A stretch of 64,000 nt of DNA, from contig LCZK01000002.1 in the NCBI GenBank assembly GCA_001025035.1, forward strand, positions 1-64,000. Reading direction: 5' to 3'. A model generated the notes under the pieces. That model saw only the letters and a program-made list of their open reading frames with translations, ran no database searches and was not told the DNA's origin. Positions 31,562-39,935 of this stretch are shown here, in pieces (the first letter of the stretch is position 1; each line of letters opens with the position of its first letter). This stretch comes from Actinobacteria bacterium IMCC26207. GTDB lineage: Bacteria; Actinomycetota; Acidimicrobiia; Acidimicrobiales; Microtrichaceae. A program made the translations under genes and the position numbers.

Positions 31562-33544
31562 TCAGACCTCGATCGTGATGGTTTTTTTCATCCATGCGAA
31601 TCCGATGCCCATCATCAGCACCGCAACGCCAAGCAACATGTAGCCCAAACCGGGCTGGAACAACTCGCTGATATAGGCGGGGTTCATCACCCACATGACA
31701 ACAGCCAATCCCGGCGGCAAGAGCCCAATGATGATTGCGCTCATTTTGCCTTCTGCAGTGAGCGTAGAGACTTCTCGCCGCAGGCGTTCACGCTGAGTCA
31801 TTGTCTCGGCCACAGTGGAGAGCAGTTCGGCCAGGTTCCCGCCGACCTCCCGCTGAATTCGGATTGCCATGACAGCCCACTCAAAGTCAGCACTATCCAT
31901 GCGCTCTGCAACGGCCTCAAGCGACTCCTCTAGGGAACGGCCTAACCGGGTCTCGGTGACAACCCGACGAAGTTCTCTTCCCATGGGCTCGGAAATCTCT
32001 TTTGAAACCGACTCAAAGCCCTGTGACACCGCATAGCCGGCACGGATTGTTCCCGCCAACAGCGTGAGCGTGTCTGGCAGCTGATCCCCAAAGGCCTTCT
32101 GGCGACGGCGGATCCGCATGTTCAGAATGGCTCTGGGTAGCACGACTGCAAGGATTCCGGCGATCACAGCCGGGATCAAACTGCGCGTCAGCAGAAAGGT
32201 CAGCAGCATCAGAGTTGCAGCTGCAGCGGCTACAAAGAACATCACCTCGGGTGCCCGCAGCGGAAGGTTGGCCCGCTCAAGATCTAGTTCGAGCTTCTCG
32301 GTGAGACCTCGACGATCGGCAAGCGAGCCGGTCATTTCTACTGCACGTTGAATTATTGGAACCGTGGCATGGCCTTCAACCCCAGAGATGTCGGCTTCGA
32401 TCGGGCCCGCCTCAACCTCTTCATAGGCTTTCAGCCTGCGGGTCAGACTGTTTTCATCGGGGATCAGCATGGACAGAGCTGTCCAGGCAATGACTACTAC
32501 AGCGGCAACTCCGAGCAGCACAATGAGCCATTTCATATATGGATTTGTCAGGAACCCAGACAGCCCACCAGAAGTCTCTGGGCTTGCAGCAAGAGCGGTG
32601 CTTCCGACACGCAACAGGCCAGGCACATAGGCAATGTTTGTTGCTGACTCCCCTGCGCTCAGGGTGAGCGGTACCAGCGAAGCATCCTCGTTGGGCGTAT
32701 TCACCTCGAATTCAAATCGACCTTTGATGATCTCTGAGGCGTACTCAAACTGAGGGACGATCTCGGTATCAGCCTGCAAGACCTGTAACGAGCCGCCCAA
32801 GTCGCCGACCATTGAACTGATTCCCTGAAGATTTGGATTGCTCGCAGCGGACACCACCTGAAGATCAACCCCAGCTTTGCGGAGTGCTGCCAATGCTGTT
32901 GCAGAGCCACCGTTTAGAGCCGTGCTTGCAGATGCAGCAAAGAGCACCACAGTGCCGTTTGAGTCACTACCGCGGCTCTCTAACAGGTCAGCCGCTGCGC
33001 TCAAGCCATCCCATGTGGCAGATTCACCGAGCGGACGGACTCGACTGAGCGCATCTTGTACAGCTGCTGCAGAGGTGCTGTTGGCGATCTCGACCTTGCT
33101 TCCCCCGCCCGTACTAACGATGCTCAGCGAATCAACTACGCCTACGCCTGGCAGCAGGGGTGCGATGGCCTTCTTTGAGAGCTGGACCACAGCGTTGCCG
33201 AGCAGAACAGAGTTATCGAGTACCACTACAACATTGGTACTCCGGCCGAGTTCGGTGCTCAGCCGAGCCTCGGCCGGAACTGCAGCAGCACCCGGCGCTG
33301 CAACCTTGAGATCACCTACTGCCGCTCCTGTCAGCCAGCCCTGCACTCGAGCTGGGCTACGAGTTGCATCGACTCGACCAACGCGAATTACTGGAGCATC
33401 TGCACCCCCAGAAGGGTCAGCAGTTGTTGCTGCCGGGGTAGCGGCAGCCATTCCAGCGGCACCAAGAGAGAACAGCGCTACTGCACAGAGCAGCGCTGCA
33501 GCGCAGAGACCGCGCAGCAGAGCAACTGCGCGAGGAGCGCTCAC
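31562..33544 (-). CDS. tadB: Tad platform protein TadB with N-terminal vWA-like domain
   Basis: This 660-residue protein is about twice the usual TadB length. Residues 1-36 are a signal peptide-like segment. Residues about 95-280 form a von Willebrand A-like domain (VVVVLDNSVLLGN, SATWDGLSAAADLL, TVVLFAAS) predicted outside the membrane. A transmembrane helix (WLIVLLGVAAVVVIAWTALS, about 336-355) leads into the TadB/GspF part, with LLAGTIRAGYAVSQGFESVS and FEWAVMAIRIQREVGGNLAE. The MIDAS motif is incomplete: D110-N-S112-V-L114 lacks the third Ser. It overlaps tadA (GTGA). Confidence 0.87.
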   Translation of the reverse strand: MSAPRAVALLRGLCAAALLCAVALFSLGAAGMAAATPAATTADPSGGADAPVIRVGRVDATRSPARVQGWLTGAAVGDLKVAAPGAAAVPAEARLSTELGRSTNVVVVLDNSVLLGNAVVQLSKKAIAPLLPGVGVVDSLSIVSTGGGSKVEIANSTSAAAVQDALSRVRPLGESATWDGLSAAADLLESRGSDSNGTVVLFAASASTALNGGSATALAALRKAGVDLQVVSAASNPNLQGISSMVGDLGGSLQVLQADTEIVPQFEYASEIIKGRFEFEVNTPNEDASLVPLTLSAGESATNIAYVPGLLRVGSTALAASPETSGGLSGFLTNPYMKWLIVLLGVAAVVVIAWTALSMLIPDENSLTRRLKAYEEVEAGPIEADISGVEGHATVPIIQRAVEMTGSLADRRGLTEKLELDLERANLPLRAPEVMFFVAAAAATLMLLTFLLTRSLIPAVIAGILAVVLPRAILNMRIRRRQKAFGDQLPDTLTLLAGTIRAGYAVSQGFESVSKEISEPMGRELRRVVTETRLGRSLEESLEAVAERMDSADFEWAVMAIRIQREVGGNLAELLSTVAETMTQRERLRREVSTLTAEGKMSAIIIGLLPPGLAVVMWVMNPAYISELFQPGLGYMLLGVAVLMMGIGFAWMKKTITIEV

Positions 33545-34983
33545 AGCCGGCCCGACGGAGCATGCGTTCCCGAATTGGGGTTAAAGACTTCGGCCCCAAG
33601 AAGAATGCCCTGATCGGCAAGCTTCTCTGCGAACTTGGGACGTACCCCAGTTGCTCGAAGCTCGCCACGGAACCTTCCGTGTTCATCTACTCCTGCACCA
33701 AAGTCGAACAAGAACACATCCTGAAGTGTGATGATGTCGCCCTCCATCCCTTGCACCTCGGTGATGTGAGTTACTCGACGAGTACCGTCACGAAGTCGCG
33801 TGAGTTGCACGATGATGTCAATCGCAGAGGCCATCTGCTCACGAATGGCACGAATTGGTAGGTCGAATCCAGCCATGAGCACCAGGGTCTCTAGGCGAGC
33901 GAGTGTGTCTCGTGGGCTGTTTGCGTGCACTGTGGTGAGTGAGCCGTCGTGGCCAGTATTCATAGCCTGCAACATGTCGAGCGCTTCACCGGAACGGCAC
34001 TCGCCAACCACAATGCGGTCAGGGCGCATACGCAAGCAGTTTTTGACTAGGTCTCGAATCGTGACCTCGCCACGGCCTTCTACGTTAGAAGGACGAGACT
34101 CCATCGACAGCACGTGTTCCTGATGAAGTTGGAGTTCCTTGGCATCTTCGACCGTAACGATGCGCTCGTCATCGGGAATAAAGCTCGAGAGCACGTTGAG
34201 CATCGTGGTCTTACCGGAACCAGTACCACCGGAAACCACCCCGTTCAGGCGGCCCAGGATGCAAGCCTGCAAGAACTCTGCGGCATGAACATTCACTGAC
34301 CCGAATCGAATCAGGTCTTCAATCTGCAGTGGATCTGCGGAGAATTTACGAATCGTCAGGAATGGCCCACCGATTGCCAGCGGCGCAATGACTGCATTCA
34401 CTCGTGAACCATCTGGAAGTCGTGCATCTACCATCGGGGTGGACTCGTCGATGCGGCGCCCGATAGCAGAAACGATCTTGTCGATCACACGACGAACGTG
34501 ATCCTCATCGAGGAACCGAATGTTCGGGTCTTTGGTCAGCTTTCCATCACGTTCAACAAAGACTCGATCTGGACCATTGACCATGATTTCTGTGACGGCT
34601 TCTTCTCTGAGCAGACAGTCGATCGGCCCATAGCCCAAAATGTCGTCGGTAACGTCTTGAATCAGCCGAGCTTTATCGGCAGCAGAAAGTGGCACCCGCT
34701 CAAGGGCAACCGCCGCTTGTAGTTGTTCGTTCACCCGCCTACGAAGATCATCTTCGCTGAGACGGTTGTCGAACAGGATCGGACCGAGTTCATCGATGAG
34801 GAGTTGGTGTACCCGGTGCCGCAGTTCAGCAGCTGCAGGATCATGACGAGGCGGTGTTGGAGCGGAGTTGGCTGCCTGTGTCGAGCCGCTGGCTGGGCCG
34901 GTTTGCCCCACGGGTGGGAGGAGTGCCGTGCCACCTGCGACCGAGCTTGCTTGTTGGTTATTGAGTCGTTCGGAAAGTGACAC
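33541..34983 (-). CDS. tadA: Tad pilus assembly ATPase TadA/CpaF
   Basis: This 480-residue secretion ATPase of the VirB11/GspE class has Walker [13 protein letters not shown], the acidic segment [20 protein letters not shown], the box [20 protein letters not shown], and [16 protein letters not shown]. The N-terminal region [20 protein letters not shown] is characteristic of CpaF/TadA. It powers pilin extrusion and retraction. GTG 34983 has CTGGAGC upstream. About 50 bases separate it from tadZ, and its end overlaps tadB. Confidence 0.95.
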   Translation of the reverse strand: MSLSERLNNQQASSVAGGTALLPPVGQTGPASGSTQAANSAPTPPRHDPAAAELRHRVHQLLIDELGPILFDNRLSEDDLRRRVNEQLQAAVALERVPLSAADKARLIQDVTDDILGYGPIDCLLREEAVTEIMVNGPDRVFVERDGKLTKDPNIRFLDEDHVRRVIDKIVSAIGRRIDESTPMVDARLPDGSRVNAVIAPLAIGGPFLTIRKFSADPLQIEDLIRFGSVNVHAAEFLQACILGRLNGVVSGGTGSGKTTMLNVLSSFIPDDERIVTVEDAKELQLHQEHVLSMESRPSNVEGRGEVTIRDLVKNCLRMRPDRIVVGECRSGEALDMLQAMNTGHDGSLTTVHANSPRDTLARLETLVLMAGFDLPIRAIREQMASAIDIIVQLTRLRDGTRRVTHITEVQGMEGDIITLQDVFLFDFGAGVDEHGRFRGELRATGVRPKFAEKLADQGILLGAEVFNPNSGTHAPSGRL

Positions 34984-35033
34984 TTATAGCTCCAGAGAAT
35001 GTTCGAAAAGGTTTGGTTAGATGCTGTTTCTGA

Positions 35034-36422
35034 CTACTCAGATCGGCCGAGAAAGCGCTTTTTGTTAGCTTCTTGAGGAAGAAACATCTCGGCCAAGCTG
35101 AAGATGGCCTTACTGACTGACGACTTGGGAGCAAAGATCACGACGGGCTCTCCCTTATTCACTGACTGAGGGACCACGACATCGCTCGGGACAAGCACAT
35201 CTGCCTTCATTTGCAGGGTGCGTTCAACCTCTCCAATGTCGAGTTTGACCTTGGAATTAGCTCGATTCAGAATCAGCAGGAGCTTTTCCATGGGGGTATT
35301 CAAAAGGCGAAGTGTCTGTAGCCCAATCTTGACGTTCTTGACGTTCGGAATATCGAGGCCCGAGACCAGGAGCACCTTGTCCGATGTCTCTACAAGACCT
35401 AGGACCACGTCGTTAAAGTACGAAGGTGTGTCGACAATGACATAGGAACAAAACGACCGCAGCAACTCAATGATTGCCACCATCTCGGTAGCACCCACTT
35501 GATCTGCGAATGCAGGCTCGAGCGGAGCGGGCAGCACCTTCAGGCCTGACTCCTCATGCGTTACAAGCAAGCTGTTTAGGAGTGGGGCATCGAGTCGGTC
35601 AAGGGCTGCGACTGCATCGACAATGGTGTGATGGGGAATCAGCTTGAGCATCACTGCAACGTCACCGAACTGCAGATCTGCGTCAACTAGGCAGACTGGT
35701 TTGTCGGAGCGTTGAGCTAGAGCAGTAGCTAGAGCAGTAGCAATGACTGACTTCCCTGAGCCGCCCTTGGGTGAAAACACAGTCAGCACTTGGCCATGCA
35801 CTGACTCCATTGGCCCGGGGGGAACATCAGTGCCTACAGGAGCAGTGGGAACCGCTCCCATCTCACTCACGGGTCCAGGTACGACACTTTGGGCCGAACT
35901 AATAGTTCCAGCTAGTTGAGCTTGGCGCTGCATCTGATCGAGCAAAACAGCGAGTCGCTGCACAGCCGCAGGCAGAGCAGCGGCGTCTCCCGCGAAGGCA
36001 AGAACATCACGAACCCCAGCCCGCAGAGCCTGTTGCAGCATCGAGGTGCTGAGCTCCTCGACCATCAGGATCATTTCTAGGATCGGGTATTGGGCCATGA
36101 CGCGTTCAGCAATTTCAAGCGTGTCTTCGTTGGCGCATGAGGGGCCAAGCACCACGACTACAGGAACAGTTCCGGTCAGACGAGCAGCGAGTTCTTCGAT
36201 CGATCCAAATGGAGTCACCCCAGCGCTCAGCAACCCAACAAGGCGATCCCTAGTGGGAGCATCGGGCTCGACGATGGCCACCGAAACCTGAATACCGTGC
36301 GCGGCTGGCTCTGCTGCCGCGGTCGAGTGTGTTAGCTCTTGCACAACAGCAGGTTCTGAGACGTCCAGAACCGGTTCGGTACGTTCTTCATGCTGTGACC
36401 CGGGCATGAACGTGCTGCTCAC
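35034..36422 (-). CDS. tadZ: Tad pilus localisation protein CpaE/TadZ
   Basis: This 462-residue protein has an N-terminal atypical receiver-like domain (IVEPDAPTRDRLVGLL ... VVVVLGPSCANEDTLEIAERV) followed by a MinD/ParA-type ATPase: deviant Walker A FSPKGGSGKSVIATALATAL, VDADLQFGDVAVML, and VIVDTPSYFNDVVLGLVETS. TadZ places the Tad machine at the pole. A 12-bp tandem duplication near 35711-35735 encodes the ATALATAL stretch. The start overlaps the cpaB stop by four bases. Confidence 0.92.
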   Translation of the reverse strand: MSSTFMPGSQHEERTEPVLDVSEPAVVQELTHSTAAAEPAAHGIQVSVAIVEPDAPTRDRLVGLLSAGVTPFGSIEELAARLTGTVPVVVVLGPSCANEDTLEIAERVMAQYPILEMILMVEELSTSMLQQALRAGVRDVLAFAGDAAALPAAVQRLAVLLDQMQRQAQLAGTISSAQSVVPGPVSEMGAVPTAPVGTDVPPGPMESVHGQVLTVFSPKGGSGKSVIATALATALAQRSDKPVCLVDADLQFGDVAVMLKLIPHHTIVDAVAALDRLDAPLLNSLLVTHEESGLKVLPAPLEPAFADQVGATEMVAIIELLRSFCSYVIVDTPSYFNDVVLGLVETSDKVLLVSGLDIPNVKNVKIGLQTLRLLNTPMEKLLLILNRANSKVKLDIGEVERTLQMKADVLVPSDVVVPQSVNKGEPVVIFAPKSSVSKAIFSLAEMFLPQEANKKRFLGRSE

Positions 36423-37318
36423 TGTCCTGCTGCCCCGGAAGATCCGACGGGCGCAACAGCCTCAGCGGAAGCTGCCGGGTATGGAGATCGGCCCTCTTCT
36501 CCAGTGAAGGAGGGCAGCGAGCTAATGAACGGAATGGGAGCAGGTTCATAGTCGGGGCGGTTGAGGGTCAGGTACAGCCCAGCTCCTCGCAGAGAGATCA
36601 GCAGTGGTGCCTGATCTGCTGGTATCTGCACGGTGATCAGGTTGGTGTCGGTTGCGGGTGCAGCTGCCGGAGCAGGCTCGGCACCTGGTGCAGTTGCTGG
36701 AGCGGCGACTGGAGTTCCCAGGTTCTTGCCCACTCCGAGCACCTTCACATCTTGGAACGCATACACATAGGGCTGACCCAAACTCCATGGAGTACCTGCA
36801 TCGGCGCTCACCTTGCTGAGTGGAGCCGTAGGTGAACCATCTGTGCCCGGAGCAACAGGGCCGAGCGCCATGATGTTGATGGAATCTCCAGGCTGAATCA
36901 GGCCGGCCACTCCAGCATCAGGCTCTACCATGATGGTGATGGCAACGTTGCCTGCATCAATGCTGGATCCCTTCGATCCGGTCAGTTCCTGAACCGGAAG
37001 GAACATCATCGAGGTGATGACTTCGCCACCACCAAAGTCGACGGCTGCAACCTGACCAGAGATATCTTCGGGACGAACGACTGCACTAGCTGGCAGCTCG
37101 GAACGGCGACGCTCGGCAGTGCGGATGGATTGGGTGGCTAGTGCCTCATCAGCTGAGGAACCCTTTGCAACCGGTCCCGCCGCAACGAGCACGGTCACCA
37201 TCTGGTTTTTATCGGCGCTGGCACTCTCGACCCCCTTGACGTAGTTCATGGTCAAGAAAGCGGCGAGGCCTCCGATGACTATTGCTCCGATAAGGATGAG
37301 GGTTCGTCTTGAGCTCAC
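36419..37318 (-). CDS. cpaB: Tad pilus assembly protein CpaB/RcpC
   Basis: This 299-residue protein has an N-terminal transmembrane anchor (SRRTLILIGAIVIGGLAAFL), a SAF domain (VTVLVAAGPVAKGSSADEAL, RPEDISGQVAAVDFGGGEVI), and an RcpC-like domain (AITIMVEPDAGVAGLIQPGD ... ITVQIPADQAPLLISLRGAG), with an Ala/Pro-rich insert. It belongs to the periplasmic part of the Tad system. GTG 37318 is chosen because it starts just before the membrane anchor and has GAGAG upstream; the frame stays open up to 37501 through the rpsA terminator, which cannot be coding. It is the first gene of the operon. Confidence 0.88.
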   Translation of the reverse strand: MSSRRTLILIGAIVIGGLAAFLTMNYVKGVESASADKNQMVTVLVAAGPVAKGSSADEALATQSIRTAERRRSELPASAVVRPEDISGQVAAVDFGGGEVITSMMFLPVQELTGSKGSSIDAGNVAITIMVEPDAGVAGLIQPGDSINIMALGPVAPGTDGSPTAPLSKVSADAGTPWSLGQPYVYAFQDVKVLGVGKNLGTPVAAPATAPGAEPAPAAAPATDTNLITVQIPADQAPLLISLRGAGLYLTLNRPDYEPAPIPFISSLPSFTGEEGRSPYPAASAEAVAPVGSSGAAGQ

Positions 37319-37446
37319 AGGTCTCTCGCTCCGTAGATGTAGTGAATATGCGGATCCCCCGTGTTCGTTGCGAACAACCGGGGGAACATCGTTGGAAGTT
37401 GATCGACACGAAAGCTCCAAAGCTTGAGAACTCCACCCAAAACGCA

Positions 37447-37476
37447 AAAGAACCCCGCTAGCTAGCGGGGTTCTTT
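37447..37476 (-). terminator. Terminator of rpsA
   Basis: A 30-base perfect palindrome, AAAGAACCCCGCTAG/CTAGCGGGGTTCTTT, follows the rpsA stop by about 35 bases on the minus strand and ends in TTCTTTTGCG. It also insulates the Tad operon from rpsA. Confidence 0.88.
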
Positions 37477-37511
37477 GCCAATCTGTAGCCCTGTTGGGCA
37501 AAAGCCAAGTT

Positions 37512-39071
37512 TTACTGGTCGGTAGCCTCAGCCTCTGCGACCTCTTCGGCGATCTCTTCGAGAATGGCTTCTTCGATCATCTCTTCGACAATCTCCTCGG
37601 CGATCTCTTCAAGAATGGCTTCTTCGATCATCTCTTCGATGATCTCCTCGACCATCTCTTCAACAATGGCTTCCTCGATCATCTCTTCGATGATTTCCTC
37701 AACGATTGCTTCTTCGAGGATTGCCTCGACGACGGCTTCTGCTTCGGCCTCTGTGAGTGGGTTGCCCTGAGCGTCAAGGCCTTGTTCGGAATAGAACTCC
37801 GCCCAAGCCTCTTGGCCTTCTGAGGTGCTACCAAGATCAAGCTTCTCGCCGGTGTAATTGCCCTCAGAGTCATAGTTCTGCTCGCCGAAGTGCTGCTGAT
37901 ACTCGGCTGCCACAACGCCACCCTCGGCGGCCTGCTTGATAGACAACGAGATTCGTCGACGCTCAAGGTCAAGGTCAATAATCTTGACCCAAAGTTCTTC
38001 GGCTGGCGTAACGACTTGTTCTGGCAAGTCAACGTGGTGCGCTGACATTTCTGAGATATGCACCAGGCCTTCGATGCCGTCGCCAACCTGGATGAATGCA
38101 CCGAATGGGACCAGCTTGGTAACTCGGCCGTAGACCAGTTCGCCAACCTGATGGTTGGTTGCGAACTCCTGCCATGGATCCTGCTGGGTTGCCTTGAGCG
38201 ACAACGAGATGCGCTCACGGTCAAGGTCAACTTCGAGCACCTCTACGTCGACCTCATCGCCAACAGCTACCACAGAGCCAGGATGATCAACATGCTTCCA
38301 GGACAACTCCGAGACGTGGATGAGTCCATCCATACCGCCAAGGTCAACGAACGCACCAAAGTTGACCACGCTCGACACCACGCCGCTGCGACGCTCGCCA
38401 GGCTTGAGATTCTCGAGGAAATCTTCGCGTTGTTCTTTCTGGGTCTCTTCTAGCCAAGCCCTGCGAGACAACACAACGTTGTTGCGATTCTTATCGAGTT
38501 CGATGATCTTGGCGTCAAGGGTTTGACCCACATACGGCTGCAAATCGCGCACACGGCGCAGTTCGACAAGCGATGCCGGCAAGAAACCACGAAGGCCGAT
38601 ATCAACGATGAGGCCGCCCTTGACCACTTCGATGACAAGGCCCGAGACCACACCTTCTTCTGCTTTGACCTTCTCGATATCGCCCCAGGCACGCTCGTAC
38701 TGAGCACGCTTCTTGGACAGGATCAGGCGACCTTCTTTGTCTTCCTTCTGAAGAACCAGGGCCTCGATCAAATCGCCGACGCTGACCACCTTGCTGGGGT
38801 CAATTTCGTTGCGGATTGAGAGTTCACGGTTGGGAATAACGCCTTCGGACTTGTATCCGATGTCCAACAGAACCTCGTCGCGGTCAACCTTGACCACGGT
38901 ACCGCTGACCAACTGGCCATCCTCAACTGCAACCATGCTCGCTGCATACGCATCTTCGAGCGACTGACCGTCAAGATCATCAAAGGTGATTTGGCGGGGA
39001 ACGTATGCTGGTGTTTCTAGCTGGCTTTCAGTTGGCTGGTCTTGGTCGGTAGTGGTGGTGGTGTCGGACAC
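37512..39071 (-). CDS. rpsA: Ribosomal protein S1 with long repetitive acidic tail
   Basis: This 519-residue protein has four S1 (OB-fold) domains, as in actinobacterial S1: beginning SGTVVKVDRDEVLLDIGYKS, SGLVIEVVKGGLIVDIGLRG, SGVVSSVVNFGAFVDLGGMD and GRVTKLVPFGAFIQVGDGIE. S1 helps the 30S subunit capture mRNA. The last 75 residues are a repetitive Glu/Ile tail (IEEMIEEAIVEEMVEEI pattern), with no counterpart in the E. coli protein. GTG 39071 (VSDTTTTTDQ) is the likely start, though its ribosome binding site is poor; the frame extends 18 codons upstream. Confidence 0.92.
   Translation of the reverse strand: MSDTTTTTDQDQPTESQLETPAYVPRQITFDDLDGQSLEDAYAASMVAVEDGQLVSGTVVKVDRDEVLLDIGYKSEGVIPNRELSIRNEIDPSKVVSVGDLIEALVLQKEDKEGRLILSKKRAQYERAWGDIEKVKAEEGVVSGLVIEVVKGGLIVDIGLRGFLPASLVELRRVRDLQPYVGQTLDAKIIELDKNRNNVVLSRRAWLEETQKEQREDFLENLKPGERRSGVVSSVVNFGAFVDLGGMDGLIHVSELSWKHVDHPGSVVAVGDEVDVEVLEVDLDRERISLSLKATQQDPWQEFATNHQVGELVYGRVTKLVPFGAFIQVGDGIEGLVHISEMSAHHVDLPEQVVTPAEELWVKIIDLDLERRRISLSIKQAAEGGVVAAEYQQHFGEQNYDSEGNYTGEKLDLGSTSEGQEAWAEFYSEQGLDAQGNPLTEAEAEAVVEAILEEAIVEEIIEEMIEEAIVEEMVEEIIEEMIEEAILEEIAEEIVEEMIEEAILEEIAEEVAEAEATDQ
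37540..37740. repeat. Nested tandem repeat in the rpsA tail
   Basis: The basic unit is about 12 bases (ATCTCTTCGATG-type), arranged in larger near-identical blocks of 51 bases: GCGATCTCTTC starts at 37550 and again at 37601, with the following 40 bases nearly the same. It encodes the acidic EE(I/M)(I/A/V)EE tail. Such DNA is prone to slippage. Confidence 0.8.
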
Positions 39072-39149
39072 GTAGGAACTCTTCGATGCTCTAGAGGGAT
39101 AGGAACCCTCAAGAGTACCCCGCACAGAGCACAGGCTGAAAGTGGAGAT

Positions 39150-39932
39150 TCAAATTGGCCGTTGTGCCAACAACAAAAACTCGGGCGTATCGGCCGTTGG
39201 CTTGTTGCGGCCGTACTCCCCCGGGGTGACTGAATAGATCTGCTCAACCTGTAGTTGTGCCCGCTCGGCAAGCATGCGCAACTCCCTCGGGGTGTAACAG
39301 GTGGTCCACAACTGCGAAGGGATTCGGGTGCCCTGCGCATTACGCAACTCGGTTTGTTCGGTGTTGACTGCAGTCGCAGCGTTGAACTGATCTGACTCTT
39401 CGAGCCATTGCAATTGGAAATATGAAGAGAAAGCCGAGACTGCGAGTTTTCCCCCTGGCCGAAGCGAGTCGCGGATTCCGCTCAGCACTGCCAGATCGGG
39501 TGCCAGGTTTTGGGGGTCTGTCGGAGCAGGCTCCCCACCAAGGCCAAACGCTCCCTGACAGAGCGAGATTGCAGCGTCAAAGCCTTGCCCCGCACAGCGA
39601 TCATCAGCACTCATCTGTCGTGCATCGCTGCGGATGAACTGCGCCAGTTCTGAGACGCCTGCAGTGGCTGCAGACTCCCGAGCCACATCAATAAAGCTCT
39701 CGCTGATATCGACTCCCACAACAGAAATGCCCTGCTTTGCAAGCTCAAGAGCATGTCTGCCGGGACCACAGCCCACGTCCAAGACCCTCATGCCCGCTTG
39801 CAGGTTGAGCGCTTGCACCAAGAACGAGACCTCTTGCTTGGTGCCCATGGTGAAGGAGTAGCGCAGATAGGCCGGTCCAAGATGGTCAGCTACGTCTTCA
39901 AACCAGTGCCGTTCCGGTAACGAGTCAGGCAC
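39150..39932 (-). CDS. SAM-dependent class I methyltransferase
   Basis: This 260-residue methyltransferase has a clear AdoMet site: motif I VLDVGCGPGRHALELA, motif II VVGVDISESFIDVA, acidic motif FIRSDARQM and the later LRPGGKLAVSAFSSYF. The substrate is unknown; a small molecule is likely. It follows polA with 3 bases between stop and start, so the two are probably cotranscribed. Confidence 0.88.
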   Translation of the reverse strand: MPDSLPERHWFEDVADHLGPAYLRYSFTMGTKQEVSFLVQALNLQAGMRVLDVGCGPGRHALELAKQGISVVGVDISESFIDVARESAATAGVSELAQFIRSDARQMSADDRCAGQGFDAAISLCQGAFGLGGEPAPTDPQNLAPDLAVLSGIRDSLRPGGKLAVSAFSSYFQLQWLEESDQFNAATAVNTEQTELRNAQGTRIPSQLWTTCYTPRELRMLAERAQLQVEQIYSVTPGEYGRNKPTADTPEFLLLAQRPI

Positions 39933-39935
39933 TGC

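Noticed and set aside
37319..37501. N-terminal extension of cpaB
   Set aside because: It would translate through the rpsA terminator palindrome and has no similarity to CpaB; GTG 37318 directly precedes the membrane anchor.
37494..37823. Plus-strand frame with FDHLFDNLLGDLF-like repeats opposite rpsA
   Set aside because: It is the antisense reading of the repetitive rpsA tail; rpsA is certain from four S1 domains.
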